The notes: generated by a model from the letters alone, not told the origin. A stretch of DNA of 64,000 nt from Modestobacter italicus (GCF_000306785.1 NC_017955.1:5270001-5334000), one strand, 5' to 3'; shown: positions 25,273 to 35,568, numbered from the stretch's first letter. Numbers and translations are program-made.

Positions 25273-27291
25273 ATGGCCACGACTGCCCACTCGGCCGCCC
25301 GCTCGGGAGGGATGCGCCTCCACGTCCAGCGGTTCGGGACGTTCCTGTCGAACATGGTGCTGCCCAACATCGGCGCGTTCATCGCGTGGGGGCTCATCAC
25401 CGCGCTGTTCATCGAGACCGGCTGGATCACCCTGATCGGTGACAAGCTCGGCTACACCGGCGGCTACGGCTTCGTCGAGGACCTCGGCGCCTGGGGCTCC
25501 GGCGTCGACGGCGCCGGGATCGTCGGCCCGATGATCACCTACCTGCTGCCGCTGCTCATCGGCTACACCGGCGGCCGGATGATGTACGACGACAACATCC
25601 GCGGCGGCGTGGTGGGCGCGATCGCGACCATGGGCGCCATCACCGGCGCCAGCGTCCCGATGTTCCTCGGCGCGATGGTGATGGGCCCGCTGGCGGGCTG
25701 GTCGATGAAGAAGCTCGACGCCCTGTGGTCGCACAAGATCCGCCCCGGCTTCGAGATGCTGGTCAACAACTTCTCCGCCGGCATCTGGGGCGGTTTCCTC
25801 GCGATCGTCGGGTTCGTCATCGCCGGGCCGTTCGTCGAGGCGTTCAGCACGCTCGCGTCGAACCTGGTCGACACGCTCGTCGACAACGGGCTGCTGCCGC
25901 TGACCTCGATCTTCATCGAGCCGGCGAAGATCCTGTTCCTCAACAACGCGATCAACCAGGGCATCCTGACGCCGCTCGGCACGACCGAGGCCCAGGAGGC
26001 GGGCAAGTCGATCCTCTTCCTGCTCGAGGCGAACCCGGGCCCGGGCCTGGGCCTGCTGCTGGCCTTCGCCCTCTTCGGCAAGGGTGTCGCCAAGGCCTCG
26101 GCGCCCGGCGCGATCATCATCCAGTTCCTGGGCGGGATCCACGAGATCTACTTCCCCTACGTGCTGATGAAGCCCAAGCTGGTCGTGGCGGTCATCCTCG
26201 GCGGCATGACCGGCGTTGCGACCAACGTCGTCTTCAACTCCGGCCTCCGGTCGCCGGCGTCCCCCGGCTCGATCATCGCCGTCTGGGCCGCGGCGCCGCC
26301 GAGCAGCCTGGTCGGCGTCACCGCCTCGGTGCTCCTCGCCGCCGCCGTGTCCTTCATCGTCGCCGCCTTCCTGCTCAAGCTGGACAAGTCCGACGACGGC
26401 GACCTCGCCACCGCGACAGCGGACATGGAGGCCCGCAAGGGCAAGAAGTCGTCGATCGCCTCGGCGCTGGTCGGCACGGGCGCGGCCACCGGCAACGGCC
26501 CGATCCGCTCGATCGTCTTCGCCTGCGACGCCGGGATGGGCTCCTCCGCCATGGGCGCCTCGGTGCTCCGGAAGAAGGTGCACGGGGCCGGGTTCACCGA
26601 CGTCACCGTGGTCAACAAGGCCATCTCCAACCTGACCGACAGCTACGACCTCGTGGTCACCCACGAGGACCTCACCGAGCGCGCCGAGCAGCGGACGGGG
26701 TCGGCCCGTCACGTGTCGGTCGCGAACTTCATGGACAGCCCGCGGTACGACGAGATCGTCGAGCTGCTCCGGGAGACCAACGGCGGGGCCGGGTCCGGCG
26801 CCGGCACGGCGGCCACCGCCGCCGGGACCGACCGGCCGGCGACCGGCGACCAGGGCGGCGAGCTGCTGTCGCCGGACAGCATCGTGCTCGACGGGACCGG
26901 CTCGACCCGGGACGCGGCGATCACCGAGGCCGGCGAGCTGCTGGTCGCGGCAGGAGCCGTCGACCCGGGCTACGTCCAGGCCATGCACGACCGCGAGCAG
27001 TCGGTGTCGACCTACATGGGCAACCTGCTGGCCATCCCGCACGGCACGAACGAGGCCAAGCCGGCGATCCGGCACACCGCGATCTCGTTCGTCCGCTACC
27101 CGCAGGGGATCGACTGGAAGGGCAAGGAGGTCAAGTTCGTCATCGCCGTCGCCGGTGCCGGCGACGACCACCTGAAGCTGCTCGGCAAGATCGCGGAGGT
27201 CTTCGTGGACCGCGAGCAGGTCGCCCGGCTCGAGGCCGCCCGGACCCCGGCCGACGTCCTGGCCGTGCTCCGCGCCATGCAGCCCGCCTGA
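25273..27291 (+). CDS. mtlA: PTS mannitol-type transporter EIICBA
   Basis: This 672-residue permease takes up and phosphorylates a hexitol. The EIIC membrane domain spans about 15-345 (LPNIGAFIAWG, GGIHEIYFPYVLM near 297). EIIB spans about 410-495 with the phosphoacceptor Cys in VFACDAGMGSSAMG. A Gly/Ala linker leads to EIIA at about 535-670 with the phosphoacceptor His in LAIPHGTNEAK. The order matches E. coli MtlA. EI and HPr are not in the window. The ATG at 25273 fits the family N-terminus. A hairpin terminator follows. Confidence 0.93.
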   Translation: MATTAHSAARSGGMRLHVQRFGTFLSNMVLPNIGAFIAWGLITALFIETGWITLIGDKLGYTGGYGFVEDLGAWGSGVDGAGIVGPMITYLLPLLIGYTGGRMMYDDNIRGGVVGAIATMGAITGASVPMFLGAMVMGPLAGWSMKKLDALWSHKIRPGFEMLVNNFSAGIWGGFLAIVGFVIAGPFVEAFSTLASNLVDTLVDNGLLPLTSIFIEPAKILFLNNAINQGILTPLGTTEAQEAGKSILFLLEANPGPGLGLLLAFALFGKGVAKASAPGAIIIQFLGGIHEIYFPYVLMKPKLVVAVILGGMTGVATNVVFNSGLRSPASPGSIIAVWAAAPPSSLVGVTASVLLAAAVSFIVAAFLLKLDKSDDGDLATATADMEARKGKKSSIASALVGTGAATGNGPIRSIVFACDAGMGSSAMGASVLRKKVHGAGFTDVTVVNKAISNLTDSYDLVVTHEDLTERAEQRTGSARHVSVANFMDSPRYDEIVELLRETNGGAGSGAGTAATAAGTDRPATGDQGGELLSPDSIVLDGTGSTRDAAITEAGELLVAAGAVDPGYVQAMHDREQSVSTYMGNLLAIPHGTNEAKPAIRHTAISFVRYPQGIDWKGKEVKFVIAVAGAGDDHLKLLGKIAEVFVDREQVARLEAARTPADVLAVLRAMQPA

Positions 27292-27306
27292 CCGACCCCC
27301 GCGCTC

Positions 27307-27350
27307 GACGGCGACGGCCCGGCCCCCACGGGGGTCGGGCCGTCGCCGTC
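27307..27350. terminator. Bidirectional terminator hairpin
   Basis: Arms GACGGCGACGGCCCG and CGGGCCGTCGCCGTC (15 bp, perfect) have an inner CCCCC/GGGGG pairing. It lies between the converging mtlA and DUF2277 genes. Confidence 0.75.
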
Positions 27351-27364
27351 AGCGGGCCTGGCCG

Positions 27365-27634
27365 TCAGCGGGCGTAGCGGACGGCGGCGCGGGCACGGGC
27401 CTGCGCGGCCAGCACCTCGCGATCCTTGGGCGGCGCGGTGGTGACCAGGTCGGCGAGCAGGTGCTCGGTCGCGTGCGCGATCTCCTCGACGGCCCGGTCG
27501 AACGCGGCCTGGTTGGCCTGGGACGGCTTCGCCGCCCCGCTCACCTTGCGCACGTACTGCAGCGCGGCGGCCCGCACCTCGTCGGAGGTGGTCGCCGGCT
27601 CCAGGTTGTGCAGGACGTGGATGTTCCGACACAT
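27365..27634 (-). CDS. DUF2277 family protein
   Basis: This 89-residue protein begins MCRNIHVLHNLEPATTSDEVRAAALQYVRKVSG, the hallmark of DUF2277, and continues with a helix (AAFDRAVEEIAHATEHLLADL). The function of the family is unknown. A GTG nine bases upstream also fits the frame; the ATG at 27634 is preferred because the family begins MCRNI and an AAGG lies at suitable distance. Confidence 0.88.
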   Translation of the reverse strand: MCRNIHVLHNLEPATTSDEVRAAALQYVRKVSGAAKPSQANQAAFDRAVEEIAHATEHLLADLVTTAPPKDREVLAAQARARAAVRYAR

Positions 27635-27677
27635 GGCGGGCACCTTAGGCGCTCGGCGCCACCAGGGGACCCCGTCG

Positions 27678-28874
27678 TCAGCGGGCGAGGGCGAAGCCGG
27701 AGCCGCCGGCGACCGTCGTCCGGTCGGTGCCGCCCTTGGCCAGCGCCCGGCTGATCACCATCCGCTGGATCTGGTTGGTGCCTTCGAAGATCTGCATGAC
27801 CTTCGCCTCGCGCATGTACCGCTCCACCGGGAAGTCGCGGGTGTAGCCGTACCCGCCGAAGACCTGGACGGCGTCGGTGGTCACCTTCATCGCGTTGTCG
27901 GTCGCCACCAGCTTGGCGATGGACGCCTGCCGGCCGTAGGGCTGACCGGCGTCGCGCAGCCGGGCGGCGGCCAGGTACATTGCCCGGGAGGTCTCCACCG
28001 CGGCCGCCATGTCGGCGAGCAGGAAGCCCAGCCCCTGGTGCTCGATGATCGGGACGCCGAAGGTCTCCCGCTCCCGGGCGTAGGCCACCGCGTCGTCCAG
28101 CGCGCCCTGGGCCAGCCCGGTGGCGACCGCGGCGATGCCCAGCCGCCCGGCGTCCAGCCCGGACAGCGCGATCGGCAGCCCCTCGCCCTCGGCACCCAGC
28201 AGCCGGTCGGCGTCGATGCGCACGCCCTCGAAGCGCATGGTCGCCGTGGTCGAGCCGGTCAGCCCCATCTTCCGCTCGGCCGGGTCCGCGGAGAGCCCGG
28301 CGGCGTCGGCCGGCACCAGGAAGCAGGAGATGCCGCGCGACCGGTCGTCGGAGGTGCGCGCCATGACCTTGTAGAAGTCGGCCTGCCCGCCGTGCGTCGT
28401 CCAGGCCTTGTCGCCGGTGAGCACGTAGGAGTCGCCGTCGCGGACCGCGCGGGCGCGCATCGCCGCCGGGTCGGAGCCGGCGTGCGGCTCGGAGAGGCAG
28501 TAGGCGCCGAGCAGCTCGCCGCCGAGCATGTCCGGCAGCCAGCGCTGCTGCTGCTCGGGCGTGCCGCGGGTGGCCAGCCCGAAGCAGGACAGCCCGTGCA
28601 CGCTCACGCCCACCCCGACGCTGGCCCACACCGCGGCGAGCTCCTCCAGCACCTGCAGGTAGACCTCGTAGGGTTGCCCGCCGCCGCCGACGTCCTCGCC
28701 GTACGGCAGGCCGAGCAGCCCGGCCCGCCCCAGCGTGCGGAACACGTCGCGCGGGAAGGCCTCGTCGGCCTCGGCCTGCACGACGCGTGGCGCGAGCTCG
28801 TCGCGGGCCAGCTGCCGGGTGAGGTCGAGCAGGTCGGCCGCCTCCTGCGAGGGGACCAGGCGAGAGACGGGCAC
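27678..28874 (-). CDS. Acyl-CoA dehydrogenase
   Basis: This 398-residue FAD enzyme of fatty or branched acyl-CoA oxidation shows family blocks CLSEPHAGSDPAAM and GDKAWTTHGG (FAD site), KMGLTGSTTATMRFEGVRI, and the C-terminal QVFGGYGYTRDFPVERYMREAKVMQIFEGTNQIQR. The catalytic base is the Glu of FEGTNQIQR-type enzymes. GTG start with GGAGG six bases upstream. A TetR regulator is divergent, with a paired AGTACT operator between them. Confidence 0.93.
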   Translation of the reverse strand: MPVSRLVPSQEAADLLDLTRQLARDELAPRVVQAEADEAFPRDVFRTLGRAGLLGLPYGEDVGGGGQPYEVYLQVLEELAAVWASVGVGVSVHGLSCFGLATRGTPEQQQRWLPDMLGGELLGAYCLSEPHAGSDPAAMRARAVRDGDSYVLTGDKAWTTHGGQADFYKVMARTSDDRSRGISCFLVPADAAGLSADPAERKMGLTGSTTATMRFEGVRIDADRLLGAEGEGLPIALSGLDAGRLGIAAVATGLAQGALDDAVAYARERETFGVPIIEHQGLGFLLADMAAAVETSRAMYLAAARLRDAGQPYGRQASIAKLVATDNAMKVTTDAVQVFGGYGYTRDFPVERYMREAKVMQIFEGTNQIQRMVISRALAKGGTDRTTVAGGSGFALAR

Positions 28875-28920
28875 AACGCACCTCCGGGGCTCCGGGACGA
28901 CGCCGTCCCGGACTCGTGTC

Positions 28921-28946
28921 AGTACTCAGGGACTGTACGCAGTACT
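28921..28946. promoter_or_regulatory. Paired AGTACT operator between acyl-CoA dehydrogenase and TetR genes
   Basis: Two AGTACT palindromes start 20 bases apart (28921 and 28941) in the 117-bp divergent gap. Two-turn spacing is typical for TetR-family dimers binding side by side. Confidence 0.55.
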
Positions 28947-28991
28947 CCGACCGCGTGCCTTGTTACTGTCCGGTACCCACGAGGAGGCCGG

Positions 28992-29603
28992 ATGACGTCG
29001 CTGGACACGCGGTCCACCCGCACCCAGGCGCGCCGCGAGGAGCTCCTCGACGAGCTGGTCGCGCTGGTGCTGGCCGAGGGGTTCGGCGCGTTCACCCTCG
29101 ACGACCTCGCCCGGCGGCTGCACTGCTCGAAGAGCACCCTCTACGGCCTGGCGGCGAGCAAGGAGCAGCTGGTCGTCGCCGTGGTCAAGCGCTTCTTCCA
29201 GCGGGCGACCGTCGCCGTGGAGGAGCGGGCCGCCGTCCCGGTCGACCACCGCGAGCAGCTCAGCGCCTACCTGCTGGCCGTCGCCGAGCGGCTGCAGCCG
29301 GCCTCCCCCGCGTTCTTCGCCGACGTCGCCGCGTTCGCGCCGGCCCGGGAGATCTACGAGCGCAACACCCGCTCGGCCGCGGCGCGGGTGCAGCGGATGG
29401 TCACCGACGGCGTCGCCGCGGGGACCATCCGCCCGGTGCACGCCTCGTTCGTCGGCGCTGCGGTCGCCGCCGTGATGGCCGCCATCCACCGCGGCGAGAT
29501 CACCGCGGTCACCGGCCTGGACGACGCCGCCGCCTACCGGGAGCTCGCCGACCTCGTCGTCGCCGGCACCGCCCCACGGGGAGACCGCGCGCCGGCTGGG
29601 TAA
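28992..29603 (+). CDS. TetR family transcriptional regulator
   Basis: This 203-residue protein has an N-terminal TetR helix-turn-helix (FGAFTLDDLARRLHCSKSTLYGLAASKEQL at about 34-64) and a variable helical ligand domain. The ATG follows GAGGAGG. It probably represses itself and the divergent acyl-CoA dehydrogenase (inference from layout). Its TAA stop lies inside the IdeR-type box of the next operon. Confidence 0.9.
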   Translation: MTSLDTRSTRTQARREELLDELVALVLAEGFGAFTLDDLARRLHCSKSTLYGLAASKEQLVVAVVKRFFQRATVAVEERAAVPVDHREQLSAYLLAVAERLQPASPAFFADVAAFAPAREIYERNTRSAAARVQRMVTDGVAAGTIRPVHASFVGAAVAAVMAAIHRGEITAVTGLDDAAAYRELADLVVAGTAPRGDRAPAG

Positions 29604-29619
29604 GGTGAGCCTCACCTGC
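29601..29619. promoter_or_regulatory. IdeR/DtxR-type iron box
   Basis: TAAGGTGAGCCTCACCTGC contains the perfect palindrome AGGTGAG-C-CTCACCT and matches the IdeR/DtxR consensus (TWAGGTTAGSCTAACCTWA) at most positions. It lies 23 bases before the first siderophore permease gene and overlaps the tetR stop. Confidence 0.8.
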
Positions 29620-29641
29620 CCGCCGTCCCCAGGAGCCGCAC

Positions 29642-30706
29642 GTGGCGCAGAGCACGGCCACCCGGCCCCCGGCGGAGGCCCGCGCCCCCCGCGGCGGGCT
29701 GCTGCGCGGCGCCGCGTCCCGCACGCTCGGGCTCTGGCTGCTGCTGGCCCTCACCGTCGCGGTCTGCGCGCTGAGCATCGCCGTCGGCACCCGCTCGATC
29801 GGCCTCGGCACGGTCTGGCACGCCCTCCTCGACGGCAGCACGCCGGGCGACGAGACGGTCATCGTCCGCCAGCTCCGGGTGCCCCGCACCCTCCTCGGCC
29901 TGCTCGCCGGGCTGAGCCTGGGCGTCGCCGGCGCCCTCATGCAGGGCCACACCCGCAACCCGCTCGGCGACCCGGGCCTGCTCGGCGTGACCGCCGGCGC
30001 CTCGTTCGCCGTGGTGCTCTCCATCTGGCTGTTCGGCGTCTCCACCGCGTCGGGCTACATCTGGTTCGCCTTCGCCGGCGCGCTGCTCGGCAGCGTCGCG
30101 GTGTACCTGATCGGCTCCTCCGGCCGCGGCGGCGCGACGCCGGTCAGCCTGGCCCTGGCCGGGTCGTCGCTGAGCTTCCTGCTCTACGCCCTGGTCCAGG
30201 CGATCACCATCCGCGAGACGACCGCGCTGGACGCCTTCCGGTTCTGGGTCGTGGGCGCGCTCGCCGGCCGGGACGCCGACGTCGTCGCCCAGATCGCGCC
30301 GTTCGTCGTCCTCGGCCTGGTGCTGGCCATGGTCAACGCCCCCGCCCTGAACCTGCTCGGCCTCGGTGAGGACGTCGCCCGCGGGCTGGGCACCCGGATC
30401 TGGCTCGCCCGCGGGACCGGTCTGCTGGCCATCACCCTGCTCACCGGCGCGGCCACCGCCGGCTGCGGCCCGATCGCCTTCGTCGGGCTGGTCGTGCCGC
30501 ACGTGGCGCGGGCCGTCACCGGGCCCGACCACCGCTGGCTGGTCCCGTACTCCGCCCTGCTCGGAGTGGTGTTCCTGCTGCTCGCCGACGTGCTCGGCCG
30601 GGTGGTCGCCCGCCCCGGCGAGCTGCAGGTCGGCATCGTGCTCGCCGTCGTGGGTGCACCCTTCTTCATCGCCCTGGTCCGCCGCCGCAAGCTGGCCGCG
30701 CTGTGA
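29642..30706 (+). CDS. FecCD-type iron-siderophore permease 1
   Basis: This 354-residue permease has about nine to ten membrane helices and FecCD blocks: [39 protein letters not shown] and [32 protein letters not shown]. It forms a heterodimer with the next gene product for ferric siderophore import. GTG start with AGGAG upstream. An IdeR-type box precedes it, so iron repression is likely. Its stop overlaps the next start (GTGA). Confidence 0.92.
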   Translation: MAQSTATRPPAEARAPRGGLLRGAASRTLGLWLLLALTVAVCALSIAVGTRSIGLGTVWHALLDGSTPGDETVIVRQLRVPRTLLGLLAGLSLGVAGALMQGHTRNPLGDPGLLGVTAGASFAVVLSIWLFGVSTASGYIWFAFAGALLGSVAVYLIGSSGRGGATPVSLALAGSSLSFLLYALVQAITIRETTALDAFRFWVVGALAGRDADVVAQIAPFVVLGLVLAMVNAPALNLLGLGEDVARGLGTRIWLARGTGLLAITLLTGAATAGCGPIAFVGLVVPHVARAVTGPDHRWLVPYSALLGVVFLLLADVLGRVVARPGELQVGIVLAVVGAPFFIALVRRRKLAAL

Positions 30707-31794
30707 CCGCGGTGGCGCCCACGCGCGCTCCCGCGGCCCGGCCGGACCCGCGGCGCACGCTCCGGGTCGGCCGATTCTCGACGGTCTACCGGCGCCGCCA
30801 GCTCGCCGTCCCGCTGCTCGTCCTCGTGGTGCTCGTGCTGGCCGCCGCCGTCAGCCTCGGCCGCGGCGACTACCCGATCAGCGTGGTCGACGTGCTGCGG
30901 GTGCTCGTCGGCGCGGGCGACGACACCCAGCATTTCATCGTGCTCGAGCTGCGGGCGCCCCGGATCGCCGTCGCCGTGCTGGTCGGGGTCGCGCTGGGCA
31001 TCTCCGGCGCGCTCATCCAGACCTTCGCCCGCAACCCGCTGGCCAGCCCGGACATCCTGGGCGTCACCGGCGGTGCCGCGGTGGGCGCGGTCGCGGTGAT
31101 CGTGCTGGGCGGGACGACGACGGCCAGCCGGCTGCTCGGCGGGCTCGGCCTGCCCGCCGCCGCCCTGGCCGGTGGCCTGCTGATGGCGCTGCTGGTGTTC
31201 GGCCTGGCCTGGAACCAGGGACTCGACGGCTACCGGCTGGTGCTGGTCGGCATCGGGCTGTCCGCGATGGCGCTGGCGGTGGTCCGCTACCTGCTCACCC
31301 GCAGCACGATCCAGGACGCCGCGGTCGCCAACGTCTGGATCACCGGCTCGCTCAACGGCCGCGGGTGGGACCAGGCGCTGCCGCTGGCCGTCGCGCTGCT
31401 GGTCCTGCTGCCGGTCTCGCTGGCGCTGAGCCGGGTGCTCGGCGCGCTGCAGTTCGGCGACGACACCGCCCGCGGGCTGGGCGTGCGGGTGCCGCTGGCG
31501 CAGGCGGTCACCGTGGTGGTCGCGGTCGCGCTGGCCGCCTTCGCGGTGTCCGCGGCCGGGCCGATCCAGTTCGTCGCGCTCGTCGTCCCGCAGATCGCCG
31601 TCCGGCTGACCGGTGGCTCCCGGCCGCCGCTGCTGGCCGCCGGGCTGCTGGGCGCGCTGCTGGTCGTGGGCAGCGACCTGGTGGCCCGCACGGTGCTGCC
31701 CGACTCGTTCCCGGTCGGCGTGGTCACGTCCGTCGTCGGCGCCCCCTACCTGCTCTGGCTCCTGGTCCGCGGAAGGCGGCGATCCACCCTGTGA
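30703..31794 (+). CDS. FecCD-type iron-siderophore permease 2
   Basis: This 363-residue partner permease has [57 protein letters not shown] and [23 protein letters not shown]. It is coupled by four-base overlaps to permease 1 and to the ATPase gene. A basic N-terminal extension of about 40 residues precedes the first helix. Confidence 0.92.
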   Translation: MTAVAPTRAPAARPDPRRTLRVGRFSTVYRRRQLAVPLLVLVVLVLAAAVSLGRGDYPISVVDVLRVLVGAGDDTQHFIVLELRAPRIAVAVLVGVALGISGALIQTFARNPLASPDILGVTGGAAVGAVAVIVLGGTTTASRLLGGLGLPAAALAGGLLMALLVFGLAWNQGLDGYRLVLVGIGLSAMALAVVRYLLTRSTIQDAAVANVWITGSLNGRGWDQALPLAVALLVLLPVSLALSRVLGALQFGDDTARGLGVRVPLAQAVTVVVAVALAAFAVSAAGPIQFVALVVPQIAVRLTGGSRPPLLAAGLLGALLVVGSDLVARTVLPDSFPVGVVTSVVGAPYLLWLLVRGRRRSTL

Positions 31795-32609
31795 CCGCTC
31801 TCGACAGCACCTCGACGACGACCGCGGTACGGCTGGCCGCCGACGGCGTCCGGCTGGCCTACGGCGACAAGGTCGTGGTCGCCGACCTGGACCTGCAGCT
31901 CACCGACGGGTCGTTCACCGCGATCGTCGGCCCCAACGGCTGCGGCAAGTCCACCCTGCTCCGCGCGCTCGGCCGGCTGCTGCGCCCCACCGCCGGCTCG
32001 GTGCTGCTGGACGGCCGGGCGATCACCTCGACGCCGACCAAGGAGGTCGCCAAGGTCCTGGGCCTGCTGCCGCAGACGCCGCTGGCACCCGAGGGGCTCA
32101 CCGTCGCCGACCTGGTCGCGCGCGGCCGGCACCCGCACCAGAGCTGGCTGCGGCAGTGGTCCTCCGACGACGAGGCCGTCGTCACCGAGGCGCTGAGCTG
32201 GACCGACATGGCCGACCTCGCCGACTCCCCGGTCGACGCGCTCTCCGGCGGGCAGCGGCAGCGCGCCTGGATCTCGATGGCCCTCGCCCAGGGCACCGAC
32301 CTGCTGCTGCTCGACGAGCCGACCACCTACCTCGACCTCGCCCACCAGGTCGACGTGCTGGAGCTGGTCGGCCGGCTGCACGCCGAGCGCGGCCGGACCG
32401 TCGTCGTCGTCCTGCACGACCTCAACCTGGCCGCCCGCTACGCCGAGCGGTTGGTGGCGATGAAGGACGGCGTGCTGGTCGCCTCCGGCACGCCCGAGGA
32501 GGTGCTCACCGAGCAGCTGCTCGCCGAGGTGTTCGAGCTGGAGGCACGGGTGGTGCCCGACCCGGTCACCGGCACCCCGATGGTCGTCCCGGTCCGCCGG
32601 CTGCGCTGA
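31791..32609 (+). CDS. Iron-siderophore ABC transporter ATP-binding protein
   Basis: This 272-residue FecE/FepC-type ATPase has the Walker A loop [10 protein letters not shown] near residue 45, signature [11 protein letters not shown], Walker [14 protein letters not shown] and the switch His in [13 protein letters not shown]. It closes the operon. No substrate-binding lipoprotein is in the window, so that component must be encoded elsewhere. The GTG start overlaps the permease 2 stop. The stop codon lies in a 20-bp inverted repeat. Confidence 0.94.
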   Translation: MTALDSTSTTTAVRLAADGVRLAYGDKVVVADLDLQLTDGSFTAIVGPNGCGKSTLLRALGRLLRPTAGSVLLDGRAITSTPTKEVAKVLGLLPQTPLAPEGLTVADLVARGRHPHQSWLRQWSSDDEAVVTEALSWTDMADLADSPVDALSGGQRQRAWISMALAQGTDLLLLDEPTTYLDLAHQVDVLELVGRLHAERGRTVVVVLHDLNLAARYAERLVAMKDGVLVASGTPEEVLTEQLLAEVFELEARVVPDPVTGTPMVVPVRRLR

Positions 32610-32656
32610 GCGGAGTCCCAGCGCTCGGGAGGTGATGCGCTGGGACTCCGCTCAGC
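32605..32656. terminator. Bidirectional terminator with 20-bp perfect arms
   Basis: GCTGAGCGGAGTCCCAGCGC and its exact complement are separated by 12 bases. The stop codons of both converging genes lie within the arms. Confidence 0.85.
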
Positions 32657-33638
32657 CGCCCAGCTCGGCGACGAGCGCGGCCTTGATCGCCGGTCGGGTG
32701 CCGAAGACCAGCAGGAACAGCGCCTCGCGGGCCAGCCGCTCGGCGTGCGCGCCGACCAGCACGGCGCTGCTGCCGGTCGCCGCGACGAGCAGGCCCGAGG
32801 CCCGGTGGGCCAGCGCCGACGCGGCCGCGCGGGCCGCGGGCAGCTGCTCGGGACCCGCCTCGTCGAGCCGGGTGCGCGCCCGGGCCAGCTCCTCGTCGAG
32901 CGGCGAGGGCCCCAGCAGCCGCGCGCAGCGGGTGACCAGCCCGAGCGCCAGCGAGCCGTTGGGCCGCAGCCCGGCCGCGTCGCCGGCCCGGATGGCGGCC
33001 AGCGGCACCGTGCCGACCAGCCGGGCGACCGGCACCCGGTGCGCGGACAGCCGCAGCTCGACGGTCGCGCTGGCGGACACCGCGACCATCCGCTGCGGCA
33101 CCGCGGTCAGCGTCCGGGACGGCGCCGCGTCGACCAGCACGAACCGGACGTCGTCGGCGTCGTCCCGGGCGGCGACCAGCAGCACGTCGACGTGCCCCCA
33201 GCCGGTCACCCACGGGACGGCGCCGTCCAGCACCAGCTCGTCCCCGGTCCGCCGCACGGTGACCGCGGGCGGGCCGGGGCGCAGCGCGGCCTGCAGCGCG
33301 ATCCCGGCGCGGACCCGGCCGGCGCACAGGTCGGCCAGGTACCCGGCCCGCAGCTCTGCCGGACCGTCGGTGAGCGCGCCGACCAGACCGAGGTGCTGCA
33401 GCCAGACGAACGCCGTGGACAGGTCGCCGGAGGCAAGCTCCTCGATGACCGCGGCCACGGTCGCCGGGTCGGCGGCCAGCCCCCCGGCGTCCCGTGGACC
33501 GGTCAGGCCGTAGAGACCGGCGTCCGCGAGCGCGTCCAGGTGCGCCCGCGGCACCGCCCCCGCCGCGTCCACCGCAGCCGCGGCGGGGAACAGCAGCTCC
33601 TCGGCGAGGCCCCGGGCAACGGCGACGGCGTCGGTCAC
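32652..33638 (-). CDS. Acyl-CoA dehydrogenase-like protein
   Basis: This 328-residue protein has the acyl-CoA dehydrogenase N-terminal helical domain (AHLDALADAGLYGLTGPRDAGG, SGDLSTAFVWLQHLGLVGAL) and a middle beta domain (GDELVLDGAVPWVTGWGHVDVLLVAA). The C-terminal domain is short and lacks the usual catalytic Glu/QIQR block, so it may be a non-oxidising or flavin monooxygenase-like relative (DszC/HpaH-type). GTG start at 33638 at the family N-terminus; the ribosome site is weak. Confidence 0.8.
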   Translation of the reverse strand: MTDAVAVARGLAEELLFPAAAAVDAAGAVPRAHLDALADAGLYGLTGPRDAGGLAADPATVAAVIEELASGDLSTAFVWLQHLGLVGALTDGPAELRAGYLADLCAGRVRAGIALQAALRPGPPAVTVRRTGDELVLDGAVPWVTGWGHVDVLLVAARDDADDVRFVLVDAAPSRTLTAVPQRMVAVSASATVELRLSAHRVPVARLVGTVPLAAIRAGDAAGLRPNGSLALGLVTRCARLLGPSPLDEELARARTRLDEAGPEQLPAARAAASALAHRASGLLVAATGSSAVLVGAHAERLAREALFLLVFGTRPAIKAALVAELGG

Positions 33639-33675
33639 GCCCTCATGGTGCCCGGGGGATCGCAGCGGGGTCCGC

Positions 33676-35403
33676 TCAGTACGTGAAGGCGCCGACGGCG
33701 GAGCGGAGGTCGGAGGCCATCCGGGAGAGCTCGTCCACGGCCTGCCGGGTCTGCCCCAGCGCCTGCGTGGTCGAGGACGCCGCCGTCGACACCCCGGTGA
33801 TGTTCGTGGCGATCTCGGTCGACCCGCCCGCAGCCTCCTGCACCGACCGCGACATCTCGTTCGTCGTCGCGGTCTGCTCCTCCACCGCACTGGCGATGGT
33901 CAGCTGGTAGTCGTTGATCGACCCGATGATCTCCGAGATCCGCCCGATCGCCGACACCGCACCCGAGGTGTCACCCTGGATCGCCTCCACCCGCCGCGCG
34001 ATGTCCTCCGTCGCCCGCGCCGTCTCCTGCGCCAGCTCCTTGACCTCGTTGGCCACGACCGCGAAGCCCTTGCCCGCCTCGCCGGCCCGCGCGGCCTCGA
34101 TGGTCGCGTTGAGCGCCAGCAGGTTGGTCTGCTCCGCGATCGAGGTGATGGTCTTGACCACCGCGCCGATCTCCTGCGACGACGTGCCCAGCTGCGTGAT
34201 CGTCGCGGTGGTCGCCTCCGCCTCACCCACGGCCTGCGCCGCCACCCGGGCCGCCTCGTTCGCGTTCTGCGAGATCTCCCGGATCGAGGCCCCCATCTGC
34301 TCCGCGCCCGCAGCGACCGTGGCCACGTTGCGGGACACCTCCTCCGCGGCCGCCGAGACCACCCCGGACTGCGCCGAGGTCTCCTCCGCCGAGGCCGAGA
34401 TCTGCGCCGAGGACGCCGACAGCTCCTCCGACGCGGCGGCCACGGCGTCCGAGGAGGCGGCGACGCCGGCCAGCACGGTGCGCAGGTGCGCCTGGGCCCG
34501 GCCCAGCGAGGCGGCCATCCGGCCGAGCTCGTCGGCGGAGCGCACCTCGGGGGCGACGGTGAGGTCGCCGCGGGCCATGGCCTCGACGGTGCGGCCGACG
34601 CTCGCGACCGTCCCGGTGATCTGCCGGATCACCCAGACCGCGAGCCCGCCGGCCACCAGCAGGCTCAGCGCGAGCACGATCCACAGCAGCCGGGTCGCGC
34701 CGGCGGCGTCGGCAGCGCCGGCGGCGTTGACCTCGGCGGCGTCGGCGGTCTGCCCGTCGAGCTCGACCTGCAGGCCGTCCATCAGCACGTCGGTCGCGTC
34801 CTGCAGCGCCCCGGTGAGGACCCCGCCGACGACGGCATCGGCCTGGGCAGCGGTGGCGCTCGCGCCGGCGGCGGTGGCCAGCGCGTTCCGCGCCGTGCCG
34901 GCCATCGCCGCGGCGGCCGCGGCGTCGGCGGCGCTCGCCGCGTCGGCGGCGGGGACCAGCTGCGTGGTGGCCACGGCGTACCAGGCGTCCAGGTCACCGG
35001 TCAGGGTCGCGAAGGCGGCCGGCGAGGTGGCCAGCGGCTCGTAGACGTCCAGCTTCTGCTGCAGCTCGTCCTTCCGCTCGGCCAGCTCGGTGAGGAGGGC
35101 CTGCCGGCCGGCGGCGTCGACCTGCGGGTAGGTGATGTAGCGGGCCCGGTCGCCCTGGAAGGAGCGCTGGATGCCGCTCAGCTCGGTCAGCGGTTCGACG
35201 CTCTCGGCGTACAGGGTCTCCTGCTGGTCACTGAGGTCGCCCATCCGCTCGGTCGCCAGCGAGGTGAGCCCGACGGCGACCAGTCCGAGCACCCCGACCG
35301 TGGCACCGATCTTCACCGCGACCGGGCGGTCGGCGGCCCAGCGGAGCCCGGAGCCGGTGCGCTCGGCGTCGCCCGTCGCAGGGGAGGACTGGTCACGGGT
35401 CAT
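33676..35403 (-). CDS. Methyl-accepting chemotaxis protein
   Basis: This 575-residue chemoreceptor has a first membrane helix near 30-50 ([19 protein letters not shown]), a periplasmic four-helix-bundle sensor (about 50-240), a second helix ([21 protein letters not shown]), a HAMP domain ([24 protein letters not shown]) and a long signalling coiled coil. The hairpin tip [35 protein letters not shown] is intact. It has no CheB/CheR docking pentapeptide. No other chemotaxis gene is nearby, so it relies on a distant array. ATG start. Confidence 0.95.
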   Translation of the reverse strand: MTRDQSSPATGDAERTGSGLRWAADRPVAVKIGATVGVLGLVAVGLTSLATERMGDLSDQQETLYAESVEPLTELSGIQRSFQGDRARYITYPQVDAAGRQALLTELAERKDELQQKLDVYEPLATSPAAFATLTGDLDAWYAVATTQLVPAADAASAADAAAAAAMAGTARNALATAAGASATAAQADAVVGGVLTGALQDATDVLMDGLQVELDGQTADAAEVNAAGAADAAGATRLLWIVLALSLLVAGGLAVWVIRQITGTVASVGRTVEAMARGDLTVAPEVRSADELGRMAASLGRAQAHLRTVLAGVAASSDAVAAASEELSASSAQISASAEETSAQSGVVSAAAEEVSRNVATVAAGAEQMGASIREISQNANEAARVAAQAVGEAEATTATITQLGTSSQEIGAVVKTITSIAEQTNLLALNATIEAARAGEAGKGFAVVANEVKELAQETARATEDIARRVEAIQGDTSGAVSAIGRISEIIGSINDYQLTIASAVEEQTATTNEMSRSVQEAAGGSTEIATNITGVSTAASSTTQALGQTRQAVDELSRMASDLRSAVGAFTY

Positions 35404-35568
35404 CGTCGGGCTCCTCAGGGTGGGCGAGAACTGGCGGTTCTCGGATCCCCCATCGGCAGCCCGCGGACGATGTGGAGCCGGGGCCGCGCGGCCGGCACCT
35501 CCCGCCCCACGCGCACCACGACGAGCCCGGCGCGGGCGCCCGCGGTCCGCCGGGCACACTGGACGGCG

